NCBI RefSeq assembly: GCF_004193775.1
Contig: NC_041005.1
Location: 7,504,501 to 7,568,500 of the forward strand
Direction of reading: 5' to 3'
DNA length: 64,000 bases
DNA from: Glycine soja
Taxonomy: Eukaryota; Streptophyta; Magnoliopsida; Fabales; Fabaceae
Positions within the stretch are counted from its first letter, which is position 1, and every line of letters starts with the position of its first letter. The translations under genes were made by a program, and so were the position numbers. Below the pieces are notes generated by a model. It made no database searches. It was not told where the DNA came from and saw nothing but the letters and a program-made list of their open reading frames with translations. Shown piece after piece: positions 13,701-23,130 of the stretch.

Positions 13701-16700
13701 AGGAAGCACACACAATTTTATTCAGACTCGTGTGGCTAAGTTCCTCGCCTTGCCGACAGCTCCGACGGCCGCCTTGAGGGTCATGGTCGGCAACGGCCAC
13801 ACCTTGGACTGTGACACGATGTCCTCTCAGGTCTCCCTCTCCATCCAAGGTCACGAATTCAGATTGGATTTGTATCACTTACCCATTTGCGGTGCGGATA
13901 TTGTCCTAGGGGTCCAATGGTTAAAGCTTTTGGGCCCAATAACCACAGACTACCTTAACCTTACCATGACATTCCTTCACATGGGCCTACCCATCACACT
14001 TCATGCAGATGCACCCCCCACCCCCTCTCATGCCTCTGCTCATCAATTAAAACGCTTGGCCCAGACTCAGAGTATATCTGCTCTGTTCCATATCACCACC
14101 ACCACCACGCCTGTGTTATCTTCACCACCACCCTCGACCTCACCAATCCCTTCACAGATTGCATCGGTGCTTGACAAATTTCCCCACATTTTTGCAGAAC
14201 CCACGCAACTTCCACCCAACCGCAACATCCAGCATCATATACACCTTCTTCCCCAAACGACTTTGGTCAACGTTAGACCGTACCGATACCCCCATTTTCA
14301 GAAGGCCGAAATTGAAAGGCAGATATCCGCCATGCTCGCCGCTAACCTCATCCAACCCAGTCACTCACCCTTCTCATCCCCTATCCTCCTGGTCAAAAAG
14401 AAGGATGGCTCTTGGAGGTGTTGCGTGGATTACCGGGCATTAAACGCCGTAACGGTTAAAGATAGATTCCCCATGCCAACAATTGATGAATTGTTGGATG
14501 ATCTGGGACAAGCTTCGTGGTTTTCGAAGCTAGATTTGCGTCAAGGCTTTCACCAAATACGCATGGCGGAGGACGATGTTCATAAGACGGCTTTCCGCAC
14601 GCACCAGGGGCACTACGAATTCAGAGTGATGCCGTTCGGCCTCTGCAACGCGCCGTCGACGTTCCAGGCGGCCATGAACGATACCTTTAAGCCTTTCTTG
14701 AGAAAATACGTGGCAGTTTTCTTCGATGATATTTTGGTGTTTAGCTCCGATTTGGACACGCACGTCACACACCTGGAATCCGTTTTAGATACCCTCTCCG
14801 ACCGCCAATTCCTTCTCCGGCGAACCAAGTGTCTTTTTGCTCAGAATCAGCTCAACTATTTAGGCCATATTATTTCCCGTAACGGTGTCGCTCCTGACCC
14901 CGATAAGATCTCAGCCATGTTGGCCTGGCCCACCCCAACGTCCCCAACGGCTCTCCGCGGGTTCTTGGGCCTTACTGGCTTTTATCGGAAATTTATAAAG
15001 AGCTATACCGCCATTGCTTCTCCACTCACATCGCTATTGCGCAAAGACCAATTCCGTTGGTCCCCAGAGGCCCAACAAGCCTTCCATACTCTTCAACAAG
15101 CCATGGTCTAGGCCCCTGTGCTAGCCAATCCCAATTTCTCTTTGCCGTTCACCATTGAAACTGATGCGTCCGGCTCAGCCATGGGTGTTGTTCTCCTTCA
15201 ACTCGAGCACCCTATCGCCTATTTTAGCAAAGTGTTTTGTCCACGTTTGCAGAGGGCCTCTGCGTATATCCGCGAACTCCACGCCATCACCTCCTCTGTT
15301 AGGAAGTGGCGTCACTACCTCCTCGGCACGTCGTTCACGATCCTGACGGACCATCGGAGTCTGAAGGACCTGATGTCCCAAGTTATTCAGACCCCGGAGC
15401 AGCAAACGTATCTCTCGAAGCTCCTTGGCTTCGACTATTTTATCAAATACAAGCCAGGCGCCGCCAATGTCGTGGCAGATGCGCTTTCCCGAGTCGTTCC
15501 GGCGGACGCGACTTGTCTGGCCCTGATCATGCCCCATTTCACCTTCTTGGACCAATTGCGCAGGTCCTTGCGGCAAGACACGCGTTATGTTAACCTCGTG
15601 GCAGATATCCGGGCTCGGCCAGAGGCGCATTCGGACTTCTCTCTCCACAAGGACCTCATTATCAACAATGGTCGTATTTGGCTCCCATTTCCTTGTCCAT
15701 TCACGGCAACTTTAATGGAGGAATTCCATTCCTCGCCGTTGGGAGGTCATTCCGGCGTGGCAAAGACGCTCCACTGTCTGCACCAAAATTTCGATTGGCC
15801 TTCCGTCCGCGCTGATGTGCGCCGTTTCGTCGCACAATGCTCAGTCTGCCAACAGACTAAATATGAAACCAAGCGGCCTGCGGGGTTACTTCACCCCCTC
15901 CCTATTCCGGCAGCCGTGTGGGAGGATGTTTCCGTCGACTTCATCACGGGTCTCCCGTGCTCCCACGGGTTCACCGTTATCTTGGTCGTGGTGGACCGGT
16001 TCTCAAAGGAGGCCCACTTTGGTGCTCTCCCGACCCACTATACGGCCTATAAAGTCGCCGTTTTGTTCTTAGATTGCGTCTGCAAGCTTCACGGGTTTCC
16101 CCGTAGTATCGTGTCGGACCGAGACCCGGTGTTTGTCAGCCATTTTTGGCGCGAGCTATTCAAGCTCAGTGGTACGAAGCTCTGTATGAGTACGGCGTAC
16201 CACCCGCAGACGGACGGCCAGACCGAGGTTGTCAATCGGACCCTCGAACAGTATTTGCGGGCGTAGTTCATCAGCACCCTTCGCAGTGGTTTCGATTCCT
16301 CTCGCTTGCAGAATGGTCCTACAACACGGCCCAACACGTGGGCACGGGAATGTCGCACTTCGAGGTGGTTTACGGCAAACCTTCGTCGACCGTCGTACAG
16401 TACTTGCAGGGCTCCACCGTCGCTGCCGTGGACGATTTGCTCAGTTCTCGTGAGTCTATTCACGCTTCCCTTCAACGCCGTCTTCGCAAAGTTCAGGAAG
16501 CTATGAAGGTGGCAGCAGATAAGCATCGCCGGGATCTTGCGTTCCAGGTCGGGGATTGGGTGTATGTACGCCTGCGTCCATTTCGCCAGACTTCTGTAGC
16601 CCCCTCGTATAGCAAGTTAGCTAAGCGGTTTTACGGGCCTTTCGAAGTGGTGGAACGCGTCGGACCCGTGGCTTATAGGTTGTGGCTTATAGGTTGTCAT

Positions 16701-19700
16701 TGCCGGCGTCTTCGCGCATTCATCCCGTGTTTCATGTATCCCTTCTTAAGCTTCACAAGGGATCCTTGCCGTCTACTCCGGTGACCCTCCCTGCGACGTC
16801 CACCGACAATCACCCTCTGGTGGCACCCCTGGCCATTCTCGATTGGCGCCTAGACCATGCTGTTTCTCCCCCTGTTCAGCAGGTCCTGGTCCAATGGGAG
16901 GGACATGCCCCTGAAGATTCCACTTGGGAATGCTGGGAGGAGCTGTGTCGCGTCCACAACCTTGAGGACAAGGTCGTTTTCGGGGACGGGAGTGTTGATA
17001 GCAACACGCAGCAGAGCAACACACAGACAGGAGACAATGCAGAAAATAGCAGACCAAAGAGAGTCAGGACAAGGCCTACTTACTTGCGTGATTATGCTTA
17101 GAGTAGGAAGCAATTCAAAGTCCCGGAAGTCTTCCTCTGAGCAGTAGTAATCATAAGTCTAGGCATATCATCTTGTAAAGGCTTACCTGTTATAGTAAAG
17201 GATTAGTTGAAGTCATTTTGTATAAAAAGCTGAATAAGTGACTAGAAGGGAATAACAGAAATTTCGATACTTAACTCATAGCATTAGTTTTAATCTCCTT
17301 CCTCTCTCTTTATCTTCCCAGTCCTCTATCATAGAGGTTTGGAAGTAAGAGTTTCCCAGTTTCTCTTCTTCCTGTTGCTTCTCTGACCTTTTTCTATATG
17401 TTGTGTGTAGATGGTTCAGGATTTTTCATTATGTTGACTTTCTCTTCTCTTCTTATTGACAACAACATTCTGTTAAAATGGTCTGTAGTTTCTTCTCTTC
17501 TTTTATGTTTAGCTGTTTGGATCTGTCATAAGATTCAGATGAAGGTTGCTGAGTTCTGTACTAAATTGAAGGTTTTGTGATTCAGGCTGCCTATGTTCTT
17601 TGGCTAGATAAGCCAGTGTTCTTTGTCATATGTTTGTGGATTTACTACTTGAGGGGGAGTGTTAGAAACATTTTAAGATATATGTTTGGATTATCTTAGA
17701 ATATCTTTCTTGATCTGCTTTCTTATTTTTAATAGATTTTATTTTATTGTTAGTGGGCCAGGGCCTGGGCTTGTCTATTAGTACTAGTATTTGATCTAAT
17801 TAATGTAGTTATAGTGTAATATAGGTAAGAGGATTAATTGATAAATCTGTTCAACATGATCAAGTTTGTCAGATATCTTGTATACAACATTAACTTTAAA
17901 AGCCTAAAGTACAGAATTATTTAAGAGGATGGGTAACTCATGGTCTTCTCTGATGATTGAATTAAAGTAAGCTTTTTCAATAATAATAATAAAAAGAGTT
18001 CAAATAAATACGTGTTATGTTACCCTTACTTTATCTCTCAAACATTTACTGAAAATAAAAGGATGCCAGTTTCTGTGGCACAGTTGAGCTGACATAAACT
18101 GAGACCAGATAGAACAATGCTATGCTGTTTGCAAGTGATTGATTTGCTTACTCTCCTTTGTGAAAAAATGGTAAAATTGAAAGCATGGGATGCAGTATAT
18201 CATAGACATACCATGTATATCACTCTCGTTTGAGAGCTGCATTGAGATTGCAGAGCAATATTGATTAACTAAATCTATATTTTCGTTCAGTATCTGTTTA
18301 TAAAGTTGATTCAATTCTTATTCTTTGTCATTTAATATGTTTTAGGGGCATCATCTAGATCTACGACTTGTCCGGAATCAATGGCTTTTGATAGATCCCA
18401 AAGTAGAATTTCTGATGTCCGAGGCTAATGAAGATAAAACATTTGGAGACTTCAGAGAGATGGGACATAGGCTAGCTAAGGAAGTTATTGCTTTTCTTAA
18501 AAGCAAAATGGACAAAGCATCAAGATATGGGAGTCTGGGAGATATTAGGCTAAGTTTTGTTGGACATTCAATTGGTAATCTCATTATAAGAACAGCGATA
18601 GCAGGTAGGTCATAATTGTGGAAGCAATGCTGTTCATCAGTTTGACATTTAGTGCTAAGTCTTGTCCTGTGTTTTGCAGATAGCATAATGGAGCCATTTC
18701 TATGCCACCTACATACATATGTTTCAGTATCTGGTCCACACTTAGGGTATCTTTATAGTTCAAACTCGTTGTTTAATTCTGGATTGTGGTTTTTGAAGAA
18801 GCTAAAAGGCACACAGTGCATTCATCAACTTACTTTCACAGATGATCCAGATTTCCAAAATACATTTCTCTATAAACTGTGTAAGGTAGGGATTGTGTCT
18901 TACAATGATTGGGATAAAATGAGACAGACATGAACTCAAAGTCTTGCTTGCTTGCTTGAATAACCTATTGTGGGATGTACTTTTTACCAATCATACTGTC
19001 ATATTATAAGCACTTGTTATTATTGGGAAAAACCAAGTCCCACTTGTTAAAATTGAAAACTGCTTGAATCATTTATATATCATATGGAATTATTCATTTT
19101 GGTGAGGTTCTAATAGAGTTCTTTCCTCCCCTCCCCTCTCCTTTTTTCAGCAGAAGACCTTGGAACATTTTAGGAATATTATTCTGCTATCTTCCCCCCA
19201 GGTATTGCCTTCTCTTCTTGTTTCTTAAAATCATTTTTAGGAATGTTATCTACTGTCATTCTTATCAGCAATTGGTTTTTATACGTTACCATCATCATGG
19301 GTTTAATACGAGTCTGTGTAAAGTTGGTCCTTATTTGTGGATCTTAAAACATATTAATCTGCATGTGAAGAGTGCTCTTCTGTTACATAATGAACTAAAT
19401 TTTACAGTCTTGTGTTCTTTGTGGATCTAAATCCAAACAAGCTTCTGAAGTTTTTTTGTTAGCATTACATTATGCTGACAGATGAACTTGATTCTCTTAA
19501 TAAGTGCCGTGGGGGCAGAGTATGGTAATGCATTATTCTTGAGGAAGTGGAAATTTCCTTCCCATTTAACCTTTTCCCATGTTTTTCGTTGCCTCAAATT
19601 CTCTTTACATTTGCTTTTAATTAATTTTTCTTGGTTTGGTGTTAACTGATATGACATTTTTCAGGATGGTTATGTGCCTTACCATTCTGCTAGAATTGAA

Positions 19701-19955
19701 TCATGCCAGGCTGCTTCACGTGACACTTCAAAGAAGGGTAAACTGTTCCTAGAGATGTTGAATGCTTGTTTGGACCAAATCCGTGCCAACTCCATGCAAC
19801 ATCGAGTCTTCATGCGCTGTGATGTCAACTTTGATGCATCTACCCAAGGCAAGAATCTGGACTCTATAATAGGTCGGGCTGCACATATTGAATTTCTGGA
19901 TTCTGACATTTTCGCAAGGTTCATAATGTGGTCATTCCCTGATCTTTTTCGATAG
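2965..19955 (+). CDS. FAM135/DUF676-type putative serine esterase (lipase-like), 15 exons
   Basis: Exons: 2965-3068, 3172-3257, 5022-5176, 6249-6313, 6442-6636, 6794-6878, 8355-8600, 8699-8832, 9356-9545, 9677-9736, 9808-10056, 18346-18604, 18680-18885, 19151-19201, 19665-19955. All junction phases agree and give 791 aa. The N-terminal half, with VQEIGVYIHRFHNLDLF near residue 15, matches the DUF3657 region of plant FAM135-like proteins. The C-terminal half is the DUF676 alpha/beta-hydrolase: FVHGFQGHHLDLRL spans exons 11-12, the nucleophile elbow GHSIG is in exon 12, and a DGYVPYHSARIE segment in exon 15 may supply Asp/His. The family is predicted to hydrolyse esters; its substrate is unknown to me. 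Intron 11 is 8.3 kb, has a GC donor and carries a retrotransposon. An upstream in-frame ATG (2881) is cut off by TGA at 2932, so ATG 2965 is the first usable start. The 3' exon needs no further intron. Confidence 0.88.
4066..4084. repeat. poly-C run
   Basis: A homopolymer of about 19 C in intron 2 of the DUF676 gene. Its exact length is liable to sequencing error. Confidence 0.9.
4680..4758. repeat. compound (CT)n(AT)n microsatellite
   Basis: A CT run of about 15 units is followed directly by about 15 AT units and a short GTAT run. It lies in intron 2 and creates meaningless low-complexity reading frames on both strands. Confidence 0.95.
5427..5723. mobile_element. short inverted-repeat element in intron 3
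   Basis: The left end has TTAGATTTTGGATTTGGGTC and CAATCCTACAAAATCAGCTTG. The right end, reverse-complemented, has TTAGAATTTGAGTTTGGGCC and CAACCCTACAAACCAACTTG. The arms are about 55 bp. The middle carries the 'gagatctccaactcatgctgag...tctgataccatctta' type of sequence that recurs as a dispersed plant repeat. There is no coding capacity. About 300 bp in all, superfamily uncertain. Confidence 0.5.
7307..7376 (+). repeat. 24-bp direct repeat in intron 6
   Basis: Two perfect 24-bp copies lie at 7307-7330 and 7353-7376, with starts 46 bp apart. The surrounding 7.0-7.4 kb resembles a degenerate dispersed repeat rather than gene sequence. Confidence 0.7.
10057..10062 (+). other. GC-type 5' splice site of intron 11
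   Basis: Exon 11 ends with TTTCAG at 10056 and the next bases are GCATGT. The reading frame needs this junction: FVHGFQ continues as GHHLDLRL from 18346. No nearby GT gives a continuous frame. GC-AG introns are a known minority class and usually have a strong flanking consensus, as here with CAG before GC. Confidence 0.8.
10127..10152. repeat. poly-G run
   Basis: A near-perfect G homopolymer of about 26 bases lies 70 bp into intron 11, followed by AGGAAA. It could form a G-quadruplex in the nascent RNA or DNA, but its length in the assembly is uncertain. Confidence 0.85.
10675..10953. mobile_element. Stowaway-like MITE in intron 11
   Basis: Left end TATTCTTCCTTTGGACCTAA then ATATAAGCAAA. 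Right end, reverse-complemented, TACTCCCTCTGTACTTAA then ATATAAGCAAA. The inverted repeats of about 30 bp, the CTCCCTC-like ends and flanking TA suit Tc1/mariner-derived Stowaway elements. About 279 bp, no coding capacity. A second inner copy of the ACTTAAATATAAGCAAA motif follows the left end. Confidence 0.65.
10954..12246. other. intron 11 sequence left of the gypsy insertion, possible old transposon body
   Basis: AT-rich up to about 11.34 kb, then a more balanced, T/G-rich stretch to 12246 with no long reading frame. That stretch resembles the 17337-17650 segment on the other side of the insertion in composition. The two may be halves of one older element whose 3' LTR is at 17660-17889. 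I found no matching 5' LTR. Confidence 0.3.
12247..12251 (+). repeat. target-site duplication, left copy (TAGAG)
   Basis: TAGAG directly precedes the 5' LTR and is repeated exactly at 17332-17336 after the 3' LTR. Five bases is the usual duplication for LTR retrotransposons. Confidence 0.93.
12252..12587 (+). repeat. 5' LTR of the gypsy element
   Basis: 336 bp, bounded by the perfect 6-bp inverted ends TGATAG and CTATCA. It differs from the 3' LTR only at 12265 (T here, C at 17009) as far as I can read. A TATAAAAAG string at about 12477-12485 is the likely promoter TATA box. Confidence 0.95.
12590..12602 (+). promoter_or_regulatory. probable tRNA primer-binding site
   Basis: TGGTCCGACCTGC begins two bases after the 5' LTR. 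The TGG start complements a tRNA CCA end. It is not the common initiator-methionine site (TGGTATCAGAGC). I could not identify the tRNA. Confidence 0.5.
16668..16695 (+). repeat. 14-bp tandem duplication inside pol
   Basis: GTGGCTTATAGGTT occurs twice with no spacer. The extra 14 bases shift the frame by two just before the chromodomain, so the downstream part of pol is read from a different frame. Confidence 0.93.
16982..16992 (+). promoter_or_regulatory. candidate polypurine tract
   Basis: GGGGACGGGAG lies three bases before the 3' LTR start. It is short and contains one C, so it is only a fair match to a plus-strand primer site. Confidence 0.45.
16996..17331 (+). repeat. 3' LTR of the gypsy element
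   Basis: 336 bp, TGATAG to CTATCA, one mismatch to the 5' LTR. The pol reading frame ends inside it at 17101. The next bases are the second TAGAG copy. Confidence 0.95.
17332..17336 (+). repeat. target-site duplication, right copy (TAGAG)
   Basis: Exact match to 12247-12251. Confidence 0.93.
17651..17889 (+). mobile_element. copia-type polypurine tract and 3' LTR, remnant
   Basis: GAGGGGGAG (17651-17659) is the typical copia polypurine tract. It is followed by TGTTAGAAAC, and the unit closes with TATACAACA at 17889, giving a 230-bp LTR with TGTT/AACA ends. The sequence between 17337 and 17650 would be the 3' end of its internal region and is non-coding. I found no 5' LTR partner in the intron, so this is a partial older element into which the gypsy copy may have nested. 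Confidence 0.5.
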
Positions 19956-21660
19956 CAGTTGTTGTGGTTTTCCTTCTCTGCATTCAGTTCTAAAGCCTTC
20001 AGGCGTAATCTCTCACCCTTCAGATACCAATAGTGCTCAGATTTCTGTGACAGGGTGTTCAAAGAAAAGGTTAGCACTTAACAGGTGCATGTTGATGTCT
20101 GAGTTGTATATTTACTTGCCTTCAACACGTTTTTCTTAAAACACAGTTGTACTTCTGTGCATAGTTTTAGGAAGGGTCAACGACAGAGTGATGTAATTAT
20201 TTGGTTAGGTTGATCAATATATATATTTGATTAAGAATATTTTAGGAGGAATTAAAAAACTTTCAATTTTTTTTAAAAAAATATCCATTATCCATAATCT
20301 ATCTATTAATAAACAATAGTTTATAATTTATTTATAATTAGCATTTTAGTTTGCGTATTATGCAAGATATTTGCTTATTTTTATATAATTAAACTTCACA
20401 AAAAATTAATATTTTTAAATATATCAATTATATTTTAAATTTACAAAGAGAAATTAAATTGTTAAGAAGATTAAATATATACGCAAAGATAAAAATAAAG
20501 TTGGTTTAATATGATTGAAAGAAAAAAAAAATTGCTAGTCTGGATTACGTATGAAATGTACCTTGAGAGAGAGAACTAATATTAAGGACATTTAATTAAG
20601 AAAGCAATGAGAGTGTTATCCTTTAATTTGTACGGTATGTTTTAATTTGTAATAATATAAGAGTAGGTCTAATAATATTTACAATTGTGAGTCAATTTTA
20701 TAAAAAAAAATTGTGATGTCATGGTTAGATGCGTCATCTCTGATGAAAAGCTTACTTGTTGCCAAGGACGGATGCACATGAATAGCTATGCGGTAATTAT
20801 CCTGGTAAAATAATTTTTTCTTACATGAATACATTAAATAATTATTATTTTCTCGCATAAAAGAATGTGTTGCTCTCACAAAATAATTTTTAAAAAATTG
20901 AAAAAAATAAAAAATTCTAAAACTAATAAAAGAAAAAATAATTTGATACTAATTTTATTCATTTTATTCTTTTAAATTAGTAAGGTCTTATTTTGAGTTT
21001 TTATAATAAAATTGTGTATTTTATAAAAGCTTTAATATTTTTCATCTAAAAATATTATTTACTGTTTTGCTGTCCCATAAAAAAAATTCTAGGCTCTCTT
21101 TTGAATTAACTTCTTTTAAGTACTTATAAAAAAAAGAAAAAATGAAATAAATTTTTTTTGTGAGTTAAAATTAAACAAATTACAACTATCCTTCTAAGGT
21201 TTTTGTTAATTAAACATGCATTTCTCTTTTTTTAACATGCAGAAAATCTCCTAACTTTTTACTATTTGTTACACTGATACCCGATCCTTTAACATCGTCA
21301 GTTCTCTTAACCCCTCACATAATGTGTCCAACGCATGTCTTATAATGAAATATTTTTTTATCTAACATACAAAATACCCTTGTCTTCTTTGTGAGTACTA
21401 ATTAAAGGGATTTGAGTTTGAAAAAAATAATGCAGCAACAAGAAGTTCAAACAAATCAAGAACTCTTGACACCATCCAAATTTAAGAACCCTTCGTGAAA
21501 GCATTTATAATTAATTCACACTAACAAAACCTTCTTGCGGTTGAAACTATAACATATGAAAAAAAAATGATAATCAAAGATTTACATTAGCACAAAACGC
21601 ACTCCCACATTAATCTTACGCACAAAATGCAACGCCCCACCAGATTCTATAAAGACATTA
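19956..21660. other. 3' flank of the DUF676 gene and AT-rich spacer
   Basis: The first few hundred bases probably hold the 3' UTR. From about 20.2 kb the sequence is very AT-rich. Part of 20340-20480 resembles the dispersed repeat at 23.76 and 47.5 kb. No gene seen. Confidence 0.5.
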
Positions 21661-21699
21661 TTCTATAGGGTAAATAGTCATTTTTATTCATTAATGTGT

Positions 21700-22640
21700 A
21701 ATTCGTTGATAAATATGTCCTTGAAAAATAAAAATGTAAAATTTCGTTTATGAAAGTATAAAAAGTGTGATAAATATATGATGTTAACCCGTCAGTTACC
21801 ATTAATAAAATAGCGTGACAACGAGGGACAAATTTGTCAGTAAAATGATTGTCAACGTGCTAGCATAAAGACATATTTGTCATAATATTTTTTTTACTTT
21901 TTGTTTTTCCACTTCGTTGACAATGCATTCTGAAAGATGAAAATACAAAATTTAGTCCCCGAAAGTATAAAAAGTACGTCAAATATATTCGGACATTAAT
22001 AATGAATTATATATGAGAAAAGATAGGAAAAAAAGGGATTAAAAAACAGTAAAATACATCTTTAAGATTTGAACTCTTATATTTTGATTATCTATCTATT
22101 TATACATCTATCAAATTGTTAATTAGTTTTTTAATTAATCAATATAATTACTTATTTTCCAAAATCAAATAAATTTTTTTAGTTTTATGAGATATGAAAT
22201 AATTTTAAAGATTAAAAGTGAGAAATTTAGTAGAAATTTGATAAAATTATAAGATATAAGATAATGTTTTTTTAACAATAAAGATTAAAGTTTGACAAAG
22301 AAATTAAAAATAATAAAAATATATACATTAAAAGGCAATTTTAAAAATATATTACATAAGTACTAAACAAATAGGAGTAGTAAATAATAATAATAATTAT
22401 TATTATTCATAATCTATTATAAATATTTGTGCACTTTTAATACTTTCTGGGACTAAATTTTGCATTTCCATATTTTAGGGACGCATTTGTCAGCGGGTGA
22501 GAAGACAAAAAGTAAAAAAAAAATATTATGATAAATATGCCCTTATTTTGAACATGCACGCAATCATTTTAGTGACAAATTTATTCCTCTATGTCATGAC
22601 TATTTTATTAACGGTGATGGATGTATTTATCCATGTATAT
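21700..22640. mobile_element. fold-back MULE-like non-autonomous element
   Basis: Long imperfect inverted arms: left about 21775-21975, right about 22435-22635. Shared strings include TTAATAAAATAG, TTTGTCA with TAAAATGATTG, GCATAAAGACATATTTGTCA against its partner AAATAAGGGCATATTTATCA, ATAATATTTTTTTTACTTTT, and ACAAAATTTAGTCCC with GAAAGTAT. The left side also repeats part of the arm directly at 21711-21772. The interior is AT-rich with no coding. Long arms without a transposase suit a MULE-type derivative. The ends and any 9-bp duplication are not fixed. Confidence 0.55.
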
Positions 22641-22689
22641 ATAAAAAAAATCCTAAAAGCCTGAAGCCTTGTTACGATTATGCATCCGC

Positions 22690-23130
22690 ATGACTCATCG
22701 AGAAGCAAAAGCATCAGTTTGGGGTCCTTTTCCAAACTATTTACCAAAAATGGACTGTTTTGAAACTATTTACCAAGAGGGTCTATATTTATTTGCATTG
22801 CGCCAAAGACAGGGGCGCAATTCAACGAGGAGCTGACATGTGGTATTCAGTTGTTGTGCCAAAAGCTTTGCGCAATGGGTTGTTACAGCTGCAGTGGCAC
22901 AACCACTTTTGGTCATCAGCATAGGTACAGGGTAGGGCGCAGGTGCTGTACAGGGAACGGTGGTGCAAGTACGCATGTGAGGATGTTGCGCCAACCCTTC
23001 TGGTGCAATACTCCTTACTCCTTCCCCCTCACTTCCCTCACTTGCAGCAAACACCCCCCCTCTTCCAGCAGCTTCCTTCTTCCCGGTAAGTATTTTTTGC
23101 TCCCTTCCATCCCAACTTGCTCTCTCTCTC
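22690..23130. other. repeat-like GC-richer segment with gcgcaa/gccaa motifs
   Basis: A locally GC-richer block with recurring words such as TTGCGCCA, GGCGCAA and GTGCAAT. A similar vocabulary returns at 24760-24870. There is no recognisable protein in any frame. It looks like part of a dispersed legume repeat, perhaps the ends of a PMD/MULE-type element, but this is a guess. Confidence 0.25.

Larger units (their letters stand above)
12616..17101 (+). pseudogene. broken gag-pol polyprotein of the gypsy element
   Basis: One frame runs from ATG 12616, interrupted by TAG at 13264 and TAG at 15109. A frame change at about 16264-16268, best explained by loss of one base, and a 14-bp tandem duplication at 16668-16695 move the rest through other frames to the stop at 17099. 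Landmarks: gag 12616-13263; zinc knuckle CYHC...GHRC near 13455-13490; protease at 13696 with D-R-G in place of D-S/T-G; reverse transcriptase with FFDD at 14719; RNase H from about 15150; integrase HHCC from about 15728 and catalytic core to about 16240; chromodomain about 16840-16990. The last 106 bases lie inside the 3' LTR. As read, it cannot make a full polyprotein. No restored sequence is given. Confidence 0.93.
12252..17331 (+). mobile_element. Ty3/gypsy chromovirus (Reina-like), full length but coding-defective
   Basis: A complete element of 5,080 bp: 336-bp LTR, gag-pol region, 336-bp LTR, with a TAGAG duplication on both sides. It lies in sense orientation inside intron 11 of the DUF676 gene. 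Domain order is gag, zinc knuckle, protease, reverse transcriptase, RNase H, integrase, chromodomain. That order and the C-terminal chromodomain define a chromovirus. The small size and short LTRs suit the Reina clade; the clade call is an inference. The LTRs differ at one position, so insertion is recent. Confidence 0.95.

Noticed and set aside
15175..15648. 157-codon minus-strand frame in the gypsy element
   Set aside because: It is the antisense shadow of the RNase H and integrase region.
16993..16995. Alternative gypsy LTR start at TGTTGATAG (16993)
   Set aside because: Starting at 16996 gives perfect TGATAG/CTATCA ends, equal 336-bp LTRs and an exact TAGAG duplication on both sides; the earlier start breaks all three.
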